NCBI GenBank assembly: GCA_027704905.1
Contig: JANIIK010000484.1
Location: 123,501-187,500, forward strand
Length of the DNA: 64,000 nt
Direction of reading: 5' to 3'
Source of the DNA: Muraenolepis orangiensis
Lineage: Eukaryota > Chordata > Actinopteri > Gadiformes > Muraenolepididae
The notes under the pieces were generated by a model. It saw only the letters and a list, made by a program, of their open reading frames with translations. It did no database searches and was not told the origin of the DNA. Every line of letters begins with the position of its first letter. The stretch's first letter is position 1. The position numbers were made by a program, and so were the translations under genes. Below, piece after piece: positions 10,549-21,266 of this stretch.

Positions 10549-11823
10549 TGTAGCAGGATAGACTGTTCAGCCCTATCACCACACGGGGCAACCTTTATAA
10601 AGAGGGGTCGGTGTCGCTCTTGCTCCCTCTTGCTCTTTGGCACAAAGGCCACTTCCGGGTTCCGCTGACGTGCTTTCTCCGCTGGCACCGACCCTTGCAG
10701 GGATCCTGCAGCCCATGTCTGCTGCCGCAGTAAATGAAGCTCTCCTGCTGTGTTTGTCTGAACTTGGCCTGATCGGCTCTGCGCTGGAAGCGTAATCAAG
10801 AAGGACTGCTGTTTTGCCTCTACGTTGGTGTTGCATCCACGGCTACTACGAGTGTCTTGCCTGCCTGACTGAGTGTTGCCTGGACGGCTGGTCTGCCCTC
10901 ACGGCTGTGTCTGTCTGCACAGCTGGCTTGCCTGCCCTACTGTGCTTCACCGCTACACTGCTGCCTGACTGAGTGTTGCCTGGACGGCTTGCCTGCCCTC
11001 ACGGCTGTCTGTCTGCACAGCTGGCTTGCCTGCCCTACTGTGCTTCACCGCTACACTACTGCCTAGCGGGTGTTGCTCTTGGCCTGCATTGTCTGCAGTG
11101 CCTCTTGGTGTCACTGTGCCTTTGTGTCACCTTGCCCTTCACTACAGGGCCATATTTTAAACATTGTTATCGTGGACTATTCGATTCATCTCTGTTTCTG
11201 ATTAGTTATTTTATTGACCCTGTTGAGTTAAGTTTGTTTTGTTTATTTCATTTAATCTCTGTTTCTGATCAGTATTTCGTTGTATTATTGACTTTTTATT
11301 GTCTTTATACTTATGTGTTGGTTTGTGTATTAATTTGTGTTGGCTGTTTATCCCAGTAATTGTGTCTCGTTTGCCCCTCTTTAGTTGCTGAGAGCCAAAG
11401 GTGTGGTGCTGGTGTCCCCGGTGGCGGCTTCCCCCCTTTTTGTGTGTCGTGCTGTGTTCCCCCTGATTTTGGTGTTCCTTTGTATGAGTGTGTAGGATCA
11501 CGGGTGCCTTAATTTACTTTGTTGGGATCCCTCTCACCCCCCGTCACCTCCATCCACTGGTAAGCCTCAGCATCCCTAAAGGGGGATTTCCCCCTTTATT
11601 TCCAGTGTGTATGTTGTTCTTATTGTGTTTTCAACGATATTTTAATATAGGAAATAAAACATTTGATGAATTGGAACCACGTCTCCTGCCCCTCAGTATT
11701 ACGAACCTGAGTGCCTTATTGATACTTAGAATAATTATTTCCTTGGGTGCAATTCCCAAGGTGGCGTTGTCTGGCTTCTTACTTAGATAGTATTTCAAAC
11801 AATCACTCCCACGTGCCGCTACA
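10549..11823 (+). repeat. 5' LTR of the Gypsy element
   Basis: Direct repeat of 17405-18681. An internal tandem duplication near 10858-11058 repeats a segment beginning gcctgactgagtgttgcc. A GGGGCAACCTTTATAAAGAGG stretch at about 10585-10605 is a plausible TATA region. Polyadenylation-type aataaaac occurs near 11650. The LTR ends with the inverted GCTACA. Confidence 0.93.
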
Positions 11824-11826
11824 AAC

Positions 11827-11844
11827 TGGCGTTGTCGGCAGGGT
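11827..11844 (+). promoter_or_regulatory. Putative primer-binding site of the Gypsy element
   Basis: Three bases after the 5' LTR the sequence tggcgttgtcggcagggt begins with TGG, as required for pairing with a tRNA CCA end. The donor tRNA is not assigned. Confidence 0.7.
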
Positions 11845-12058
11845 TTACTGTTTGAGGGCCGAGACGTGTGTTCCAATCTTCTTTGTTTTCTCCTATTATG
11901 GCCCTTGCTAAAAACTATTGTTAGGCAGGCAGTAATTGTTTTATATTGTGTTCAGAGGCAAAACAGCAGTTGGTTTCTTGTGAATCTGTAGTGAGTTACG
12001 TTGGTTTCCTGTCCACATTCATTGCCTCTTCTCCACTTTTATTGGTAAAGGTGTAGCT

Positions 12059-13132
12059 ATGGAGGGAGAAATGCAAGAATTGAGGGATTTAGTCGCTCAA
12101 TTAAGAGCAGACAATGAGAGGATGCAGCAGGAACAGGCTGCGGCCGTGCCTGGCCCTAGTGCTGCACCTCTCCCTGCTGCTCTGCCACCTTCTGATCCTT
12201 CCAGTGCTAGTGCCCCTTTAGCGGAGAGACTGGTTTTTGAGCCCCGAGACCGAAAATGTCCCATGTTTAGGGGGAGGTCAGGCATAGGTTTGAATGATTG
12301 GATTGATGAAGTTCAGGCTTGCATGAGAGCGCGCCGTTTGTCTGCCACCGATCAGGCCTTTTTCTTATTTGACCATCTGGAGGGAGAGGCGCGGGACGAG
12401 ATAGAATATCGTTCTAGTGCAGAGAGGGAAGCCCCAGATAAGATCATTTCTGTGTTACAAGAGCTCTATGGCTGTTCTGAGTCCTATGTAGCCTTACAGG
12501 AAGCTTTCTTCTCCAGACGGCAGCAGGAAGGCGAGACCTTGCAGGAGTTCTCCCTGGCGTTGATGAGTCTCATGATGTCAGTAAAGCAACGTGCACCTAG
12601 TGACATGCAGAACGCTGAGGTTTTGCTGCGCGACCAATTTGTCGAGCATGTTATTGATGGTGCACTGCGTCGTGAGCTTAAGCAGGTTGTACGACGGCAG
12701 TCTACTGCTACGATACTTGAGGTCAGGGCGGAAGCAATCCGGTGGGAACGGGAGGGTCTGCCAGTGGGTGGGAGGGCGCGGAGTCACTCTGTCCCTTCGA
12801 TTCTTGGTCTTCAGTATGGAGTCAGAAGTGGTCCTCCGGTGGTGACTAGTTCACCTCTAGTATCTGAGTGGAGCGAGATGAGAGAGATGTTAAAGCTCCA
12901 GCAAGAGCAGCTTAACCAACTGACCCAAAGCATTTCCCATTTACAGAGCTCTCAGTCTCATCAGCGCAGTTGGCACCCTCGTAGTGGCCCCGTAATCTGT
13001 AGACGTTGTCAGCAACCCGGTCATTTTGCCAAGGAGTGCAATGTGGTACTTACTGCTCCACGTGATCGGCCCTCTTCCTCTGCTCAACACTTTAGCAGGC
13101 AGAATTGCTCTGATCTACCGTCGGAAAACTAG
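12059..13132 (+). CDS. gag: Gypsy gag polyprotein
   Basis: The 357-residue protein starts at an ATG soon after the leader. Residues 1-30 (MEGEMQELRDLVAQLRADNE) look like a short coiled coil, followed by a Pro/Ala/Ser linker. A capsid-like retrotransposon gag domain spans roughly residues 70-230 (FRGRSGIGLNDWIDEVQACM... through EAIRWEREG). A single zinc knuckle, C314-RR-C317-x4-H322-x4-C327, lies near the C terminus and would bind genomic RNA. The product would assemble the cytoplasmic particle. It ends at a TAG at 13130 directly after a possible slippery heptamer, and the pol frame overlaps it, so pol is probably made as a Gag-Pol fusion. Confidence 0.93.
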   Translation: MEGEMQELRDLVAQLRADNERMQQEQAAAVPGPSAAPLPAALPPSDPSSASAPLAERLVFEPRDRKCPMFRGRSGIGLNDWIDEVQACMRARRLSATDQAFFLFDHLEGEARDEIEYRSSAEREAPDKIISVLQELYGCSESYVALQEAFFSRRQQEGETLQEFSLALMSLMMSVKQRAPSDMQNAEVLLRDQFVEHVIDGALRRELKQVVRRQSTATILEVRAEAIRWEREGLPVGGRARSHSVPSILGLQYGVRSGPPVVTSSPLVSEWSEMREMLKLQQEQLNQLTQSISHLQSSQSHQRSWHPRSGPVICRRCQQPGHFAKECNVVLTAPRDRPSSSAQHFSRQNCSDLPSEN

Positions 13133-16100
13133 CGCCCGCCGAATTGCAGAGCCATAGTTCGGAGGGTGTAGTCACAGGCTCAGGGTTGGGTTCAGGCTAT
13201 GTAGGAGAAGCATCGAAGCTCATGTCCTCCTGTCCCCACTTAGATGTAAACATGGGTGGAGTCAACCTTCCTTGCTTGGTAGACACCGGGTCCATGGTGT
13301 CTACAGTCACTGAAAGTTTCTTTACTCAGCATTTTGAGCCTTGGGGTCAAAAGAAACTCCAATCTTGCCACTGGTTGCAGCTCAGAGCAGCCAATGGGCT
13401 GGCCATTCCCTACCTCGGTTACTTGGAGCTAGACATTGAGCTCTGTGGAAAGAGGATGGCAAGCTGCGGGGTCCTGGTGGTCAAGGACCCTCCTGATGGT
13501 GTCTCCGCTGCTGTCCCTGGTATCTTGGGGATGAATGTAATCCGCAGATGTTATAAGGAGCTCTTTGGCCAGCATGGTTTAGCCCTGTTCTCCTTGCCTC
13601 CTGTATCAGGTGCTCCAGAATCTATCATTCACGCGCTTCAAAAGTGCCATCAGGCCAGTGTGCAGGCCCCTCCTGATGTTGCTGGTAAGGTCAAAGTGCG
13701 TGGCCGGAAGGCTTGTCGAATTCCTGGTGGCATGATGAAAATTGTGGCATCCACATGCTCACAACAGTACTCCAGTGGCACTGTATTGTTCGAGCCCTTG
13801 GACTCAGGCCTTCCGGCTGGATTGCTCGCCTCTCCTGCTCTGGTTCGGGTGGAGGGAGGCACAGCATACATCCCCATTGTGAATGTAGGCTCCACAGACG
13901 TGTGGCTCTACTCCCGCACCGTGGTAGGCACCTTGGATGAGGTTAAGGTGGTCAACTTACCTGCTGGTGTCACAGAAGTTCCTTCAGTGGTGGCTACAGT
14001 GGCATCACAGGCTCTGTCTACATCTGTACAGGACCATATAAGTGCCATGGACCTATCTGCCTTGCCTGCTGAGGAGCAGTTAGAGGTGCGGTCTCTCCTT
14101 ACCAGGCACACCTCCATCTTTTCTGCCCACGATGGGGACTTGGGTTGCACCAACCTGATGGCTCATGACATTCCTCTCCTTGACGACATCCCAGTGAGGC
14201 AACGCTATAGGCGCATTCCTCCGTCTGAGTATGAGGTGGTCAAAGATCACATCAACCAACTCCTTGAAGCACAGGTCATAAGGGAGAGTAGCAGCCCCTA
14301 TGCGTCCCCCATCGTGCTTGTTAAAAAGAAGGATGGCAGTCTGCGCATGTGTGTGGACTACAGACAGCTGAACAACAAGACTAGGAAGGACGCTTTTCCA
14401 CTTCCTCGCATTGAGGAGTCTCTTGATGCACTGACCGGTGCCCGCTGGTTTTCCATTATGGACCTAGCCAGTGGGTATAACCAGGTTCCAGTTTCCGAGG
14501 CAGACCGGCCCAAAACTGCATTCTGCACTCCATTTGGCCTCTTTGAATGGAATCGAATGCCCTTTGGACTCTGCAATGCCCCCAGCACCTTCCAGAGGTT
14601 GATGCAGCGGATTTTCGGCGACCAACAATGCCAATCCCTGCTTCTGTATCTTGATGACATCGTGGTCTTCTCCTCTACTGTCAAACAACATCTAGAGAGG
14701 TTGCAGGTGGTGCTGGGGAGGCTGAAGCAGGAAGGTCTTAAGGCAAAGCTTTCAAAGTGTGCTTTCTTCCAACGAGAAGTGCTTTATTTGGGTCATGTGA
14801 TTTCTGACCAGGGAGTCTCCACCGATCCCAGTAAGATAGAGGTGGTAGCCAATTGGCCGCCCCCCACTACCGTTTCCAAGCTGCGGTCGTTTCTTGGCTT
14901 CGCCAGTTACTACCGGCGGTTTGTGGAGGGTTTTGCCAAATTGGCGGCCCCTCTACACAAGCTGGTGGCTGAATTGGGAGGCACCAAGACTAGAAAGAGG
15001 TCAGAGCGCCTCATTGCTGAAAACTGGACTGAGGAGTGTCATGGGAGCTTTGAGGCACTCAAAAACAAGCTCACCACAGCACCTGTGCTTGCATACGCCG
15101 ACTTCTCCCGTCCTTTCATCTTGGAGGTGGACGCGAGCCACTGCGGCTTGGGGGCAGTCTTGTCACAGGAGCAGGGTGGTAAAGTGAGGCCCATCGCTTA
15201 TGCCAGCCGTGGTCTGAGGCCCACGGAGCGCAACATGACTAACTACAGCTCCATGAAGTTGGAATTCTTGGCGCTCAAGTGGGCCATGACAGAAAAATTC
15301 AGGGAGTATCTCCTTGGCCAGAAGTGCGTAGTCTTCACAGACAATTATCCACTTAGCCACTTGTCATCTGCAAAGCTTGGGGCCACAGAACAACGTTGGG
15401 CATCCCAACTTGCTTCATTTGACTTTGAAATAAAGTATCGCTCCGGGAAAAGCAATGTTAATGCTGATGCCCTGTCCCGTCAGCTCCCGCCTGGGGTGCA
15501 AGATCTGGAAGCTATGCTCGCTAGTACCTCCATCCCCAGACCTCTACAGCAAGCACTGCTAGTGCCGCTGGGCGGAGCCACACAAATGATGGTCACAGCC
15601 TTGCCTCATCATACGCCATCAGACATCGGAGCACTCCAGCAAGCGGACCCTGTCCTCGAGGAGCTCTTGGTGTTCTGGAGGCGTAGGCAGCGCCCAAACC
15701 GCGATGAACGAAAGCAGATGTCTCGGCCAGCCTTGGCACTTCTTCGTCAATGGGACCGACTAGCTGAGACTGATGGGGTCCTCTATCGCCAGGTCTTTCG
15801 CCCTGATGGTGCTGAGACAGTGTTGCAGTTGCTTGTACCTGCTTCTCTGAGGGAGCAGGTGCTCACTGAAGTACATCAGAGGCATGGCCACCAAGGTGTT
15901 GAAAGAACCTTGGAGCTACTCAGGCAGCGGTGTTACTGGCCCGGCATGTCCTCAGAGGTTGTGCAATGGTGCCAGTCCTGTGAGAGGTGCCAGGTTGCCA
16001 AGGACAACCAATCAGGGTCTCGTGCTTTCATGGGACACTTGCTTGCTTCTCGACCCAATGAGATTCTAGCCATTGATTACACGGTGTTGGAACCTACTAG

Positions 16101-17340
16101 TCATGGATTAGAAAATGTTCTGGTGATGACTGATGTGTTTAGTAAATACACGTTAGCTATCGCCACCCGTGATCAACGAGCTGCCACTGTGGCTCAAGTT
16201 TTGGTCACAGAATGGTTCTCCAAGTTCGGTGTCCCAGCCCGGATACATTCCGACCAGGGCCGAAACTTTGAGGGCACACTGATTCAGCAGTTGTGTGGCC
16301 TCTATGGCATTGAAAAGTCCCGCACAACTCCATACCATCCGGCGGGCAACGGTCAATGTGAGCGGTTTAACCGGACCCTTCATAACTTGCTGCGTACTCT
16401 GCCTGTATCCCGGAAGCGGGAATGGAACTCCTGCTTGCCACATGTACTGTACTCTTATAACACCACCCCCCATCAGTCGACTGGGGAATCTCCATTCTTT
16501 TTGATGTTCGGGCAGGAACCGAGGCTCCCTGTTGACTTCCTGCTGGGCAGAGTCCAGGATCCAGTCGGTGGTACCGTCCATGAATGGATTCAGGAGCACC
16601 AGACCCACTTGCAGATTGCCTTCGAAGGGGCCAGAGAGAGGCTAAGAGTCACAGCAGAGCGCCGAAAGAGGAGCCATGACCAACATGTCCGAGACACCCC
16701 ATTGAAGGAGGGCCAACTGGTGTTGTTGCGAGACTACAGTGCAAGAGGTCGCCATAAGATAAGGGATATTTGGAGCTCTGTCGTGTACAGAGTCCTAAAA
16801 CCACCGAAAGAGGGAGGCTGTGTGTACACAATTGCACCTGCAGATGACTTGAGCAAAGTCAAACAGGTCCACCGAATGCGGTTAAAGGCATTGGTTGGAG
16901 CAGCCCCCCCAAGTAGTTCTTCTGTCCCCGTCCCAACTCCTCATGACCAACCATTGTCAGAGGACGAGCTGTCATGCAATGGTGACCTGTTGGTATTGAT
17001 GCCTGAAGCCCCTCACCCTTCCCCCACCAGTACAGCGGTGCTCACCCGAAACACCCCTCGGTTGCCTGTCCCACCATCTTATCCGGAAGTTGCTGAGGCC
17101 GGCCCTTCAGGGGTTCCTGCTGCAGTTCCAGAGTTACCATCTACCCGCTTGTCTTTTCCAGCAGCCTCTTACCCTGACGCTACCGAAGTGACAATACGAC
17201 GGACAACACTGTCAACCGCTGGTCAGCATCCCAATGTACATCATCTTCCAATGCCTCTAGGAGGTTTGGCACCTGCGGCTCGAAACCCTCCTGGTCCAAC
17301 ATCTAATGCGGTTTCTGTTATTTTTAGACCTTGGAACTAG
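13114..17340 (+). CDS. pol: Gypsy pol polyprotein (PR-RT-RH-IN)
   Basis: The frame is open from 13114, overlapping gag in -1. There is no early ATG, so frameshifting is the likely route of expression. Numbering from 13144: aspartic protease DTGS at 47-50; reverse transcriptase with YRQLNNKTRKDAFPLPR and YLDD at 502-505; RNase H with D663 (LEVDAS) and D733 (FTDN); integrase zinc finger H911, H914, C946, C949; integrase core D978, D1037 and E1073, a proper D,D35E spacing. The protein continues to 1398 residues with a Pro/Ser-rich tail. All catalytic residues checked are present and there is no internal stop. It would process the polyprotein, copy the RNA and integrate the cDNA. Confidence 0.95.
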   Translation, partial: STVGKLAPAELQSHSSEGVVTGSGLGSGYVGEASKLMSSCPHLDVNMGGVNLPCLVDTGSMVSTVTESFFTQHFEPWGQKKLQSCHWLQLRAANGLAIPYLGYLELDIELCGKRMASCGVLVVKDPPDGVSAAVPGILGMNVIRRCYKELFGQHGLALFSLPPVSGAPESIIHALQKCHQASVQAPPDVAGKVKVRGRKACRIPGGMMKIVASTCSQQYSSGTVLFEPLDSGLPAGLLASPALVRVEGGTAYIPIVNVGSTDVWLYSRTVVGTLDEVKVVNLPAGVTEVPSVVATVASQALSTSVQDHISAMDLSALPAEEQLEVRSLLTRHTSIFSAHDGDLGCTNLMAHDIPLLDDIPVRQRYRRIPPSEYEVVKDHINQLLEAQVIRESSSPYASPIVLVKKKDGSLRMCVDYRQLNNKTRKDAFPLPRIEESLDALTGARWFSIMDLASGYNQVPVSEADRPKTAFCTPFGLFEWNRMPFGLCNAPSTFQRLMQRIFGDQQCQSLLLYLDDIVVFSSTVKQHLERLQVVLGRLKQEGLKAKLSKCAFFQREVLYLGHVISDQGVSTDPSKIEVVANWPPPTTVSKLRSFLGFASYYRRFVEGFAKLAAPLHKLVAELGGTKTRKRSERLIAENWTEECHGSFEALKNKLTTAPVLAYADFSRPFILEVDASHCGLGAVLSQEQGGKVRPIAYASRGLRPTERNMTNYSSMKLEFLALKWAMTEKFREYLLGQKCVVFTDNYPLSHLSSAKLGATEQRWASQLASFDFEIKYRSGKSNVNADALSRQLPPGVQDLEAMLASTSIPRPLQQALLVPLGGATQMMVTALPHHTPSDIGALQQADPVLEELLVFWRRRQRPNRDERKQMSRPALALLRQWDRLAETDGVLYRQVFRPDGAETVLQLLVPASLREQVLTEVHQRHGHQGVERTLELLRQRCYWPGMSSEVVQWCQSCERCQVAKDNQSGSRAFMGHLLASRPNEILAIDYTVLEPTSHGLENVLVMTDVFSKYTLAIATRDQRAATVAQVLVTEWFSKFGVPARIHSDQGRNFEGTLIQQLCGLYGIEKSRTTPYHPAGNGQCERFNRTLHNLLRTLPVSRKREWNSCLPHVLYSYNTTPHQSTGESPFFLMFGQEPRLPVDFLLGRVQDPVGGTVHEWIQEHQTHLQIAFEGARERLRVTAERRKRSHDQHVRDTPLKEGQLVLLRDYSARGRHKIRDIWSSVVYRVLKPPKEGGCVYTIAPADDLSKVKQVHRMRLKALVGAAPPSSSSVPVPTPHDQPLSEDELSCNGDLLVLMPEAPHPSPTSTAVLTRNTPRLPVPPSYPEVAEAGPSGVPAAVPELPSTRLSFPAASYPDATEVTIRRTTLSTAGQHPNVHHLPMPLGGLAPAARNPPGPTSNAVSVIFRPWN
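13123..13129 (+). promoter_or_regulatory. Possible -1 ribosomal frameshift heptamer at gag end
   Basis: The heptamer GGAAAAC sits in the gag frame as G-GAA-AAC directly before the TAG stop. A -1 slip would move ribosomes into the pol frame, which is open from 13114. It is not the textbook X-XXY-YYZ heptamer, because the first triplet is GGA. Whether a pseudoknot follows was not determined. Confidence 0.45.
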
Positions 17341-17390
17341 GTTTGGTATATTTAGCACTGATTGGTCCATCGTCGGGGCGTCGATGCAAA

Positions 17391-17404
17391 CAAGGGGGGT
17401 GGAT
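17391..17404 (+). promoter_or_regulatory. Polypurine tract of the Gypsy element
   Basis: The purine-rich caaggggggtggat lies immediately before the 3' LTR (TGTAGC at 17405). This is the expected position of the plus-strand primer. It follows the pol stop by about 50 bases. Confidence 0.85.
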
Positions 17405-18681
17405 TGTAGCAGGATAGACTGTTCAGCCCTATCACCACACGGGGCAACCTTTATAAAGAGGGGTCGGTGTCGCTCTTGCTCCCTCTTGCTCTTTGGCACG
17501 AAGGCCACTTCCAGGTTCCGCTGACGTGCTTTCTCCGCTGGCACCGACCCTTGCAGGGATCCTGCAGCCCATGTCTGCTGCCGCAGTAAATGAAGCTCTC
17601 CTGCTGTGTTTGTCTGAACTTGGCCTGATCGGCTCTGCGCTGGAAGCGTAATCAAGAAGGACTGCTGTTTTGCCTCTACGTTGGTGTTGCATCCACGGCT
17701 ACTACGAGTGTCTTGCCTGCCTGACTGAGTGTTGCCTGGACGGCTGGTCTGCCCTCACGGCTGTGTCTGTCTGCACAGCTGGCTTGCCTGCCCTACTGTG
17801 CTTCACCGCTACACTGCTGCCTGACTGAGTGTTGCCTGGACGGCTTGCCTGCCCTCACGGCTGTGTCTGTCTGCACAACTGGCTTGCCTGCCCTACTGTG
17901 CTTCACCGCTACACTACTGCCTAGCGGGTGTTGCTCTTGGCCTGCATTGTCTGCAGTGCCTCTTGGTGTCACTGTGCCTTTGTGTCCCCTTGCCCTTCAC
18001 TACAGGGCCATATTTTAAACATTGTTATCGTGGACTATTCGATTCATCTCTGTTTCTGATTAGTTATTTTATTGACCCTGTTGAGTTAAGTTTGTTTTGT
18101 TTATTTCATTTAATCTCTGTTTCTGATCAGTATTTCGTTGTATTATTGACTTTTTATTGTCTTTATACTTATGTGTTGGTTTGTGTATTAATTTGTGTTG
18201 ACTGTTTATCCCAGTAATTGTGTCTCGTTTGCCCCTCTTTAGTTGCTGAGAGCCAAAGGTGTGGTGCTGGTGTCCCCGGTGGCGGCTTCCCCCCTTTGTG
18301 TGTGTCGTGCTGTGTTCCCCCTGATTTTGGTGTTCCTTTGTATGAGTGTGTAGGATCACGGGTGCCTTAATTTACTTTGTTGGGATCCCTCTCACCCCCC
18401 GTCACCTCCATCCACTGGTAAGCCTCAGCATCCCTAAAGGGGGATTTCCCCCTTTATTTCCAGTGTGTATGTTGTTCTTATTGTGTTTTCAACGATATTT
18501 TAATATAGGAAATAAAACATTTGATGAATTGGAACCACGTCTCCTGCCCCTCAGTATTACGAACCTGAGTGCCTTATTGGTACTTAGAATAATTATTTCC
18601 TTGGGTGCAATTCCCAAGGTGGCGTTGTCTGGCTTCTTACTTAGATAGTATTTCAAACAATCACTCCCACGTGCCGCTACA
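17405..18681 (+). repeat. 3' LTR of the Gypsy element
   Basis: Direct repeat of 10549-11823 with about ten visible differences, for example one extra TG in the tandem segment and scattered transitions. It ends GCTACA followed by ttaa, matching the ttaa before the 5' LTR. Confidence 0.95.
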
Positions 18682-18914
18682 TTAAGTAAGACTGTTTATT
18701 TCTAAAATATGTAAACAAAGGTGTGACCTTATGGTATATTTGTGTGAGGCTTCTAATACACAAAAAGTATTTGGCTTTGGTCTCAATCACCTGCTTAGGT
18801 TTTACAAGAAGAAATAGAGTGGTACTTTATCACAGTGTTATATTACAGTGTGACATTTTATTTAGAAAGAAATAAAACAAAAGTGGAGGCCAGTATTCGA
18901 TAAACCAATACAAT

Positions 18915-19707
18915 TGTTACGGACGCTGTCCATTTATGTTGGGGATTTATGTTCTGTGTGTTATGTATGTAGGCAGGTTGTGGTTGTCTTGTCTTTTGTC
19001 TCTCTCCTGTGGCTACATGTATCTTTTCTCAGATGTTCCCCTGGTTTCAGTCATCAGCACCACCTGGTTACAATCAGCACTCCAGTCCCCCAGCACCACC
19101 TGATCCCACTCTGCAATCAACCTCCACACTCCCTTCATATGTCCCAGTCTGTGTTCAGTTCCCTCTCTCTGTCTTTTGGTATAGAGCCGTGGCTCTTAGG
19201 GTATGTTTTTGTGAGAGAGCTGGTCAAAGCTCTGGTTCTTTGCGCTATTTGCTATAGTAATTGTATCTTTTGTGTTCCTGCCTGTTGCGCAGTTCTGTTT
19301 AATCCTAACCTTTGTATATTTGTTTATCCTTGTTCACCCAGCCTATGGTGATTCCTTTTTCTGTATAATACCATTTTGCTTTTGCACACAGGGACAATTG
19401 AGGACAGGAAGATACCCTGGGGTCTACACTTTGCATCACGTAGGTGACCTGCTGTTAGAGACACCAGCTTAGAGTGAGCACCACCCGCTGTACTTTTGGG
19501 CGCTTGGCGCCTGTAAAGGGGGGTGGGTTTTCTTTTCCTTTTTGTGTTTGATTTGGTGCCACTGGTAGTCCTCCTTGCTCTCTGTGTTGCTGTGTTTGTA
19601 AATAAATATTATTATTTTTGCAAACTGTTTCCTGACTTTGTGCCGCTGCACCCTCACCTATTAGGTCTGTTGCCTTGTGTTGCGCCCCTCCACAGGGGTG
19701 CGTAACA
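18915..19707 (+). mobile_element. Solo LTR with exact 5-bp target duplication
   Basis: Ends are TGTTAC and GTAACA, flanked by the perfect direct repeat acaat (18910-18914 and 19708-19712). A polyadenylation signal (gtaaataaatatt) lies about 100 bases from the right end. No internal region is present, so it formed by LTR-LTR recombination. A block near 19411-19445 resembles one near 62868-62905 in the solo LTR at 62513-63294, so both belong to related families. Confidence 0.9.
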
Positions 19708-19712
19708 ACAAT

Positions 19713-20598
19713 TATTTCACTGAGAACACCCTTTAACTAATCTGGATTCATGTTATCAGGTTCTATAAGAACTGTTTTAATAATGTTATGATAAAACTTT
19801 AAGGTTAGCTATTTTAAGATTACAATTTCGCACAATTGGGAAAAGTTTTTTATAATTTCATTTCTGGATACTTGGTCAGTGCGTGCTAGCAGACATTTAG
19901 GAGGAAATCACTTAAGGTGCTCGTCTAACTGGGACAGGGTGAACCAAGCGGTCCCTGCTTATCAGTTGTCAAGTGAAGATTCCCTTCCCCCGTCCTTTCC
20001 TCCCCTTGTAGTGATCTCTAGCTTCTCCTTGGTGTCTGGCGAGAGGCAGGCTGACTGGTTTCTTTATGCACAAGATAAAGCTCCTCTTGTGTTTCTTCGA
20101 GGGATAACTCACACACCTTGAGCACATGTTTTGTTTGTTTTGTATTATTTTTGGTTTGTTTTTGTTTTTGTCATTCCTAGATTCAACATCTCAGCAGAAA
20201 AACTGAGTTCAGACGGTCAAGCGGTAGCCATTGTGTCAGTTACATAGACAATTCTATCATCACAAACTTGCAGGTAGTATCGACTCAACACATGTTGTAA
20301 TGATGTCCCATTCATGGTTTATACGGGTGCGAGATAAAGGAGGGGGTGTGAATGGCCCTAGACAGGAGGCTTTGCCTCCCAGCATGGTAGTTTCAGTATT
20401 ATGATAAGTTGACACATGGGAGGGACCATGTGTCAAGAGGAGGGAGGAAGACTGCCCTACACCAATATATTCAAAGGACATCTCAATTTACTCACAAATT
20501 TCTCACACACATTGTTTGGGTAATAATGATTACCATAAAGAAGGTCAAAGTGCAATGAATACTGCGTAAGGAACAACTTTTTTCATCACAAACAGATT
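19713..20598. other. Provirus interior without recognisable domains
   Basis: AT-rich and T-rich sequence with short frames only. A TTTTGTTTG-rich tract occurs at about 20125-20175. It should correspond to decayed or deleted pol, because the RNase H relic follows immediately. Confidence 0.4.
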
Positions 20599-21003
20599 GT
20601 GGTTTTCTTGGACGCTTTGCTATTTCCTAGGCCACTGGCAGCTGTAAAAAGTGAAGTTCATGTGAGGAATCAAGATGATGTGTCTAAAGGAAATGATAGA
20701 GTAGACAGAGCTGCAAAAGCGGCAGCATTAAGACAGGAAATGCATAGTACTAACGTGCACACTCCACTGGAAGTACCTCCTCTCTCCCTACAGGAGGTCC
20801 AACAATAGGCGGATGCTAATGAGAAGAACCACTGGACAAAGGGTGGTTCTACCGAAAGGGAGGGGGTGTGGGTTGGACCATTCCAACTCCTCATTACTCA
20901 TGCGGCAGTGAAGGTGGAGGCCACGTGGGTTCACGAGTACCACAGCAAATGTTCACCATCACCAGCAGGAGACCACAGGCCTCTAAGCCAGAAAGAGAAG
21001 TAG
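20599..21003 (+). pseudogene. Proviral pol relic: RNase H C-terminus joined to integrase ends
   Basis: One reading frame runs through the segment, broken only by a TAG at 20806. The first part has the RNase H signature VSKGNDRVDRAAKAAALRQE, with the distal Asp kept. After the stop, EKNHWTKGG... resembles the start of a gammaretroviral-type integrase. It is followed directly by integrase C-terminal sequence (GPFQLLITHAAVKVEATWVH) and the frame stop at 21001. The integrase catalytic core is absent, so an in-frame internal deletion has removed it. Position just before env supports a simple-retrovirus gene order. Confidence 0.75.
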
Positions 21004-21266
21004 CTCAATACACTAGATGATGAATGTGGCTCTAACTATATACACGGTACACGTACATATTGGAACTGTGCTAACCATTCTTATTGTAGGTCCTATCCTA
21101 GGGTGGGAGAGGCAAAACCTCCCTAGAACAGACGACCTGACTTACGAGAGCACGTCGCCCTAACACACATAACATATATCATCCTGGTCCACACGTACGC
21201 CGCCAATATGTGGTGGAGAAATGCTAATAATACGAGATCAACTGGTAAATCGATGTCTGTTCCATA

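Larger units (their letters stand above)
10549..18681 (+). mobile_element. Full-length Ty3/Gypsy LTR retrotransposon, apparently intact
   Basis: Two direct LTRs of 1275 and 1277 bases start TGTAGC and end GCTACA. They are flanked by ttaa on both sides (a 4-bp duplication, or 5-bp if the last A is shared). A putative PBS follows the 5' LTR and a polypurine tract precedes the 3' LTR. Gag and pol are long, uninterrupted and overlap in a -1 frame arrangement. By eye the LTRs differ at only about ten positions, so insertion is recent. Pol order (protease, RT, RNase H, integrase) is that of Metaviridae. It sits inside the old provirus and is the best candidate in the window for a competent element. 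Confidence 0.95.

Noticed and set aside
10973..11359. Cys/Leu-rich 128-residue frame
   Set aside because: Lies wholly within the Gypsy LTR and recurs shortened in the other LTR; not a gene.
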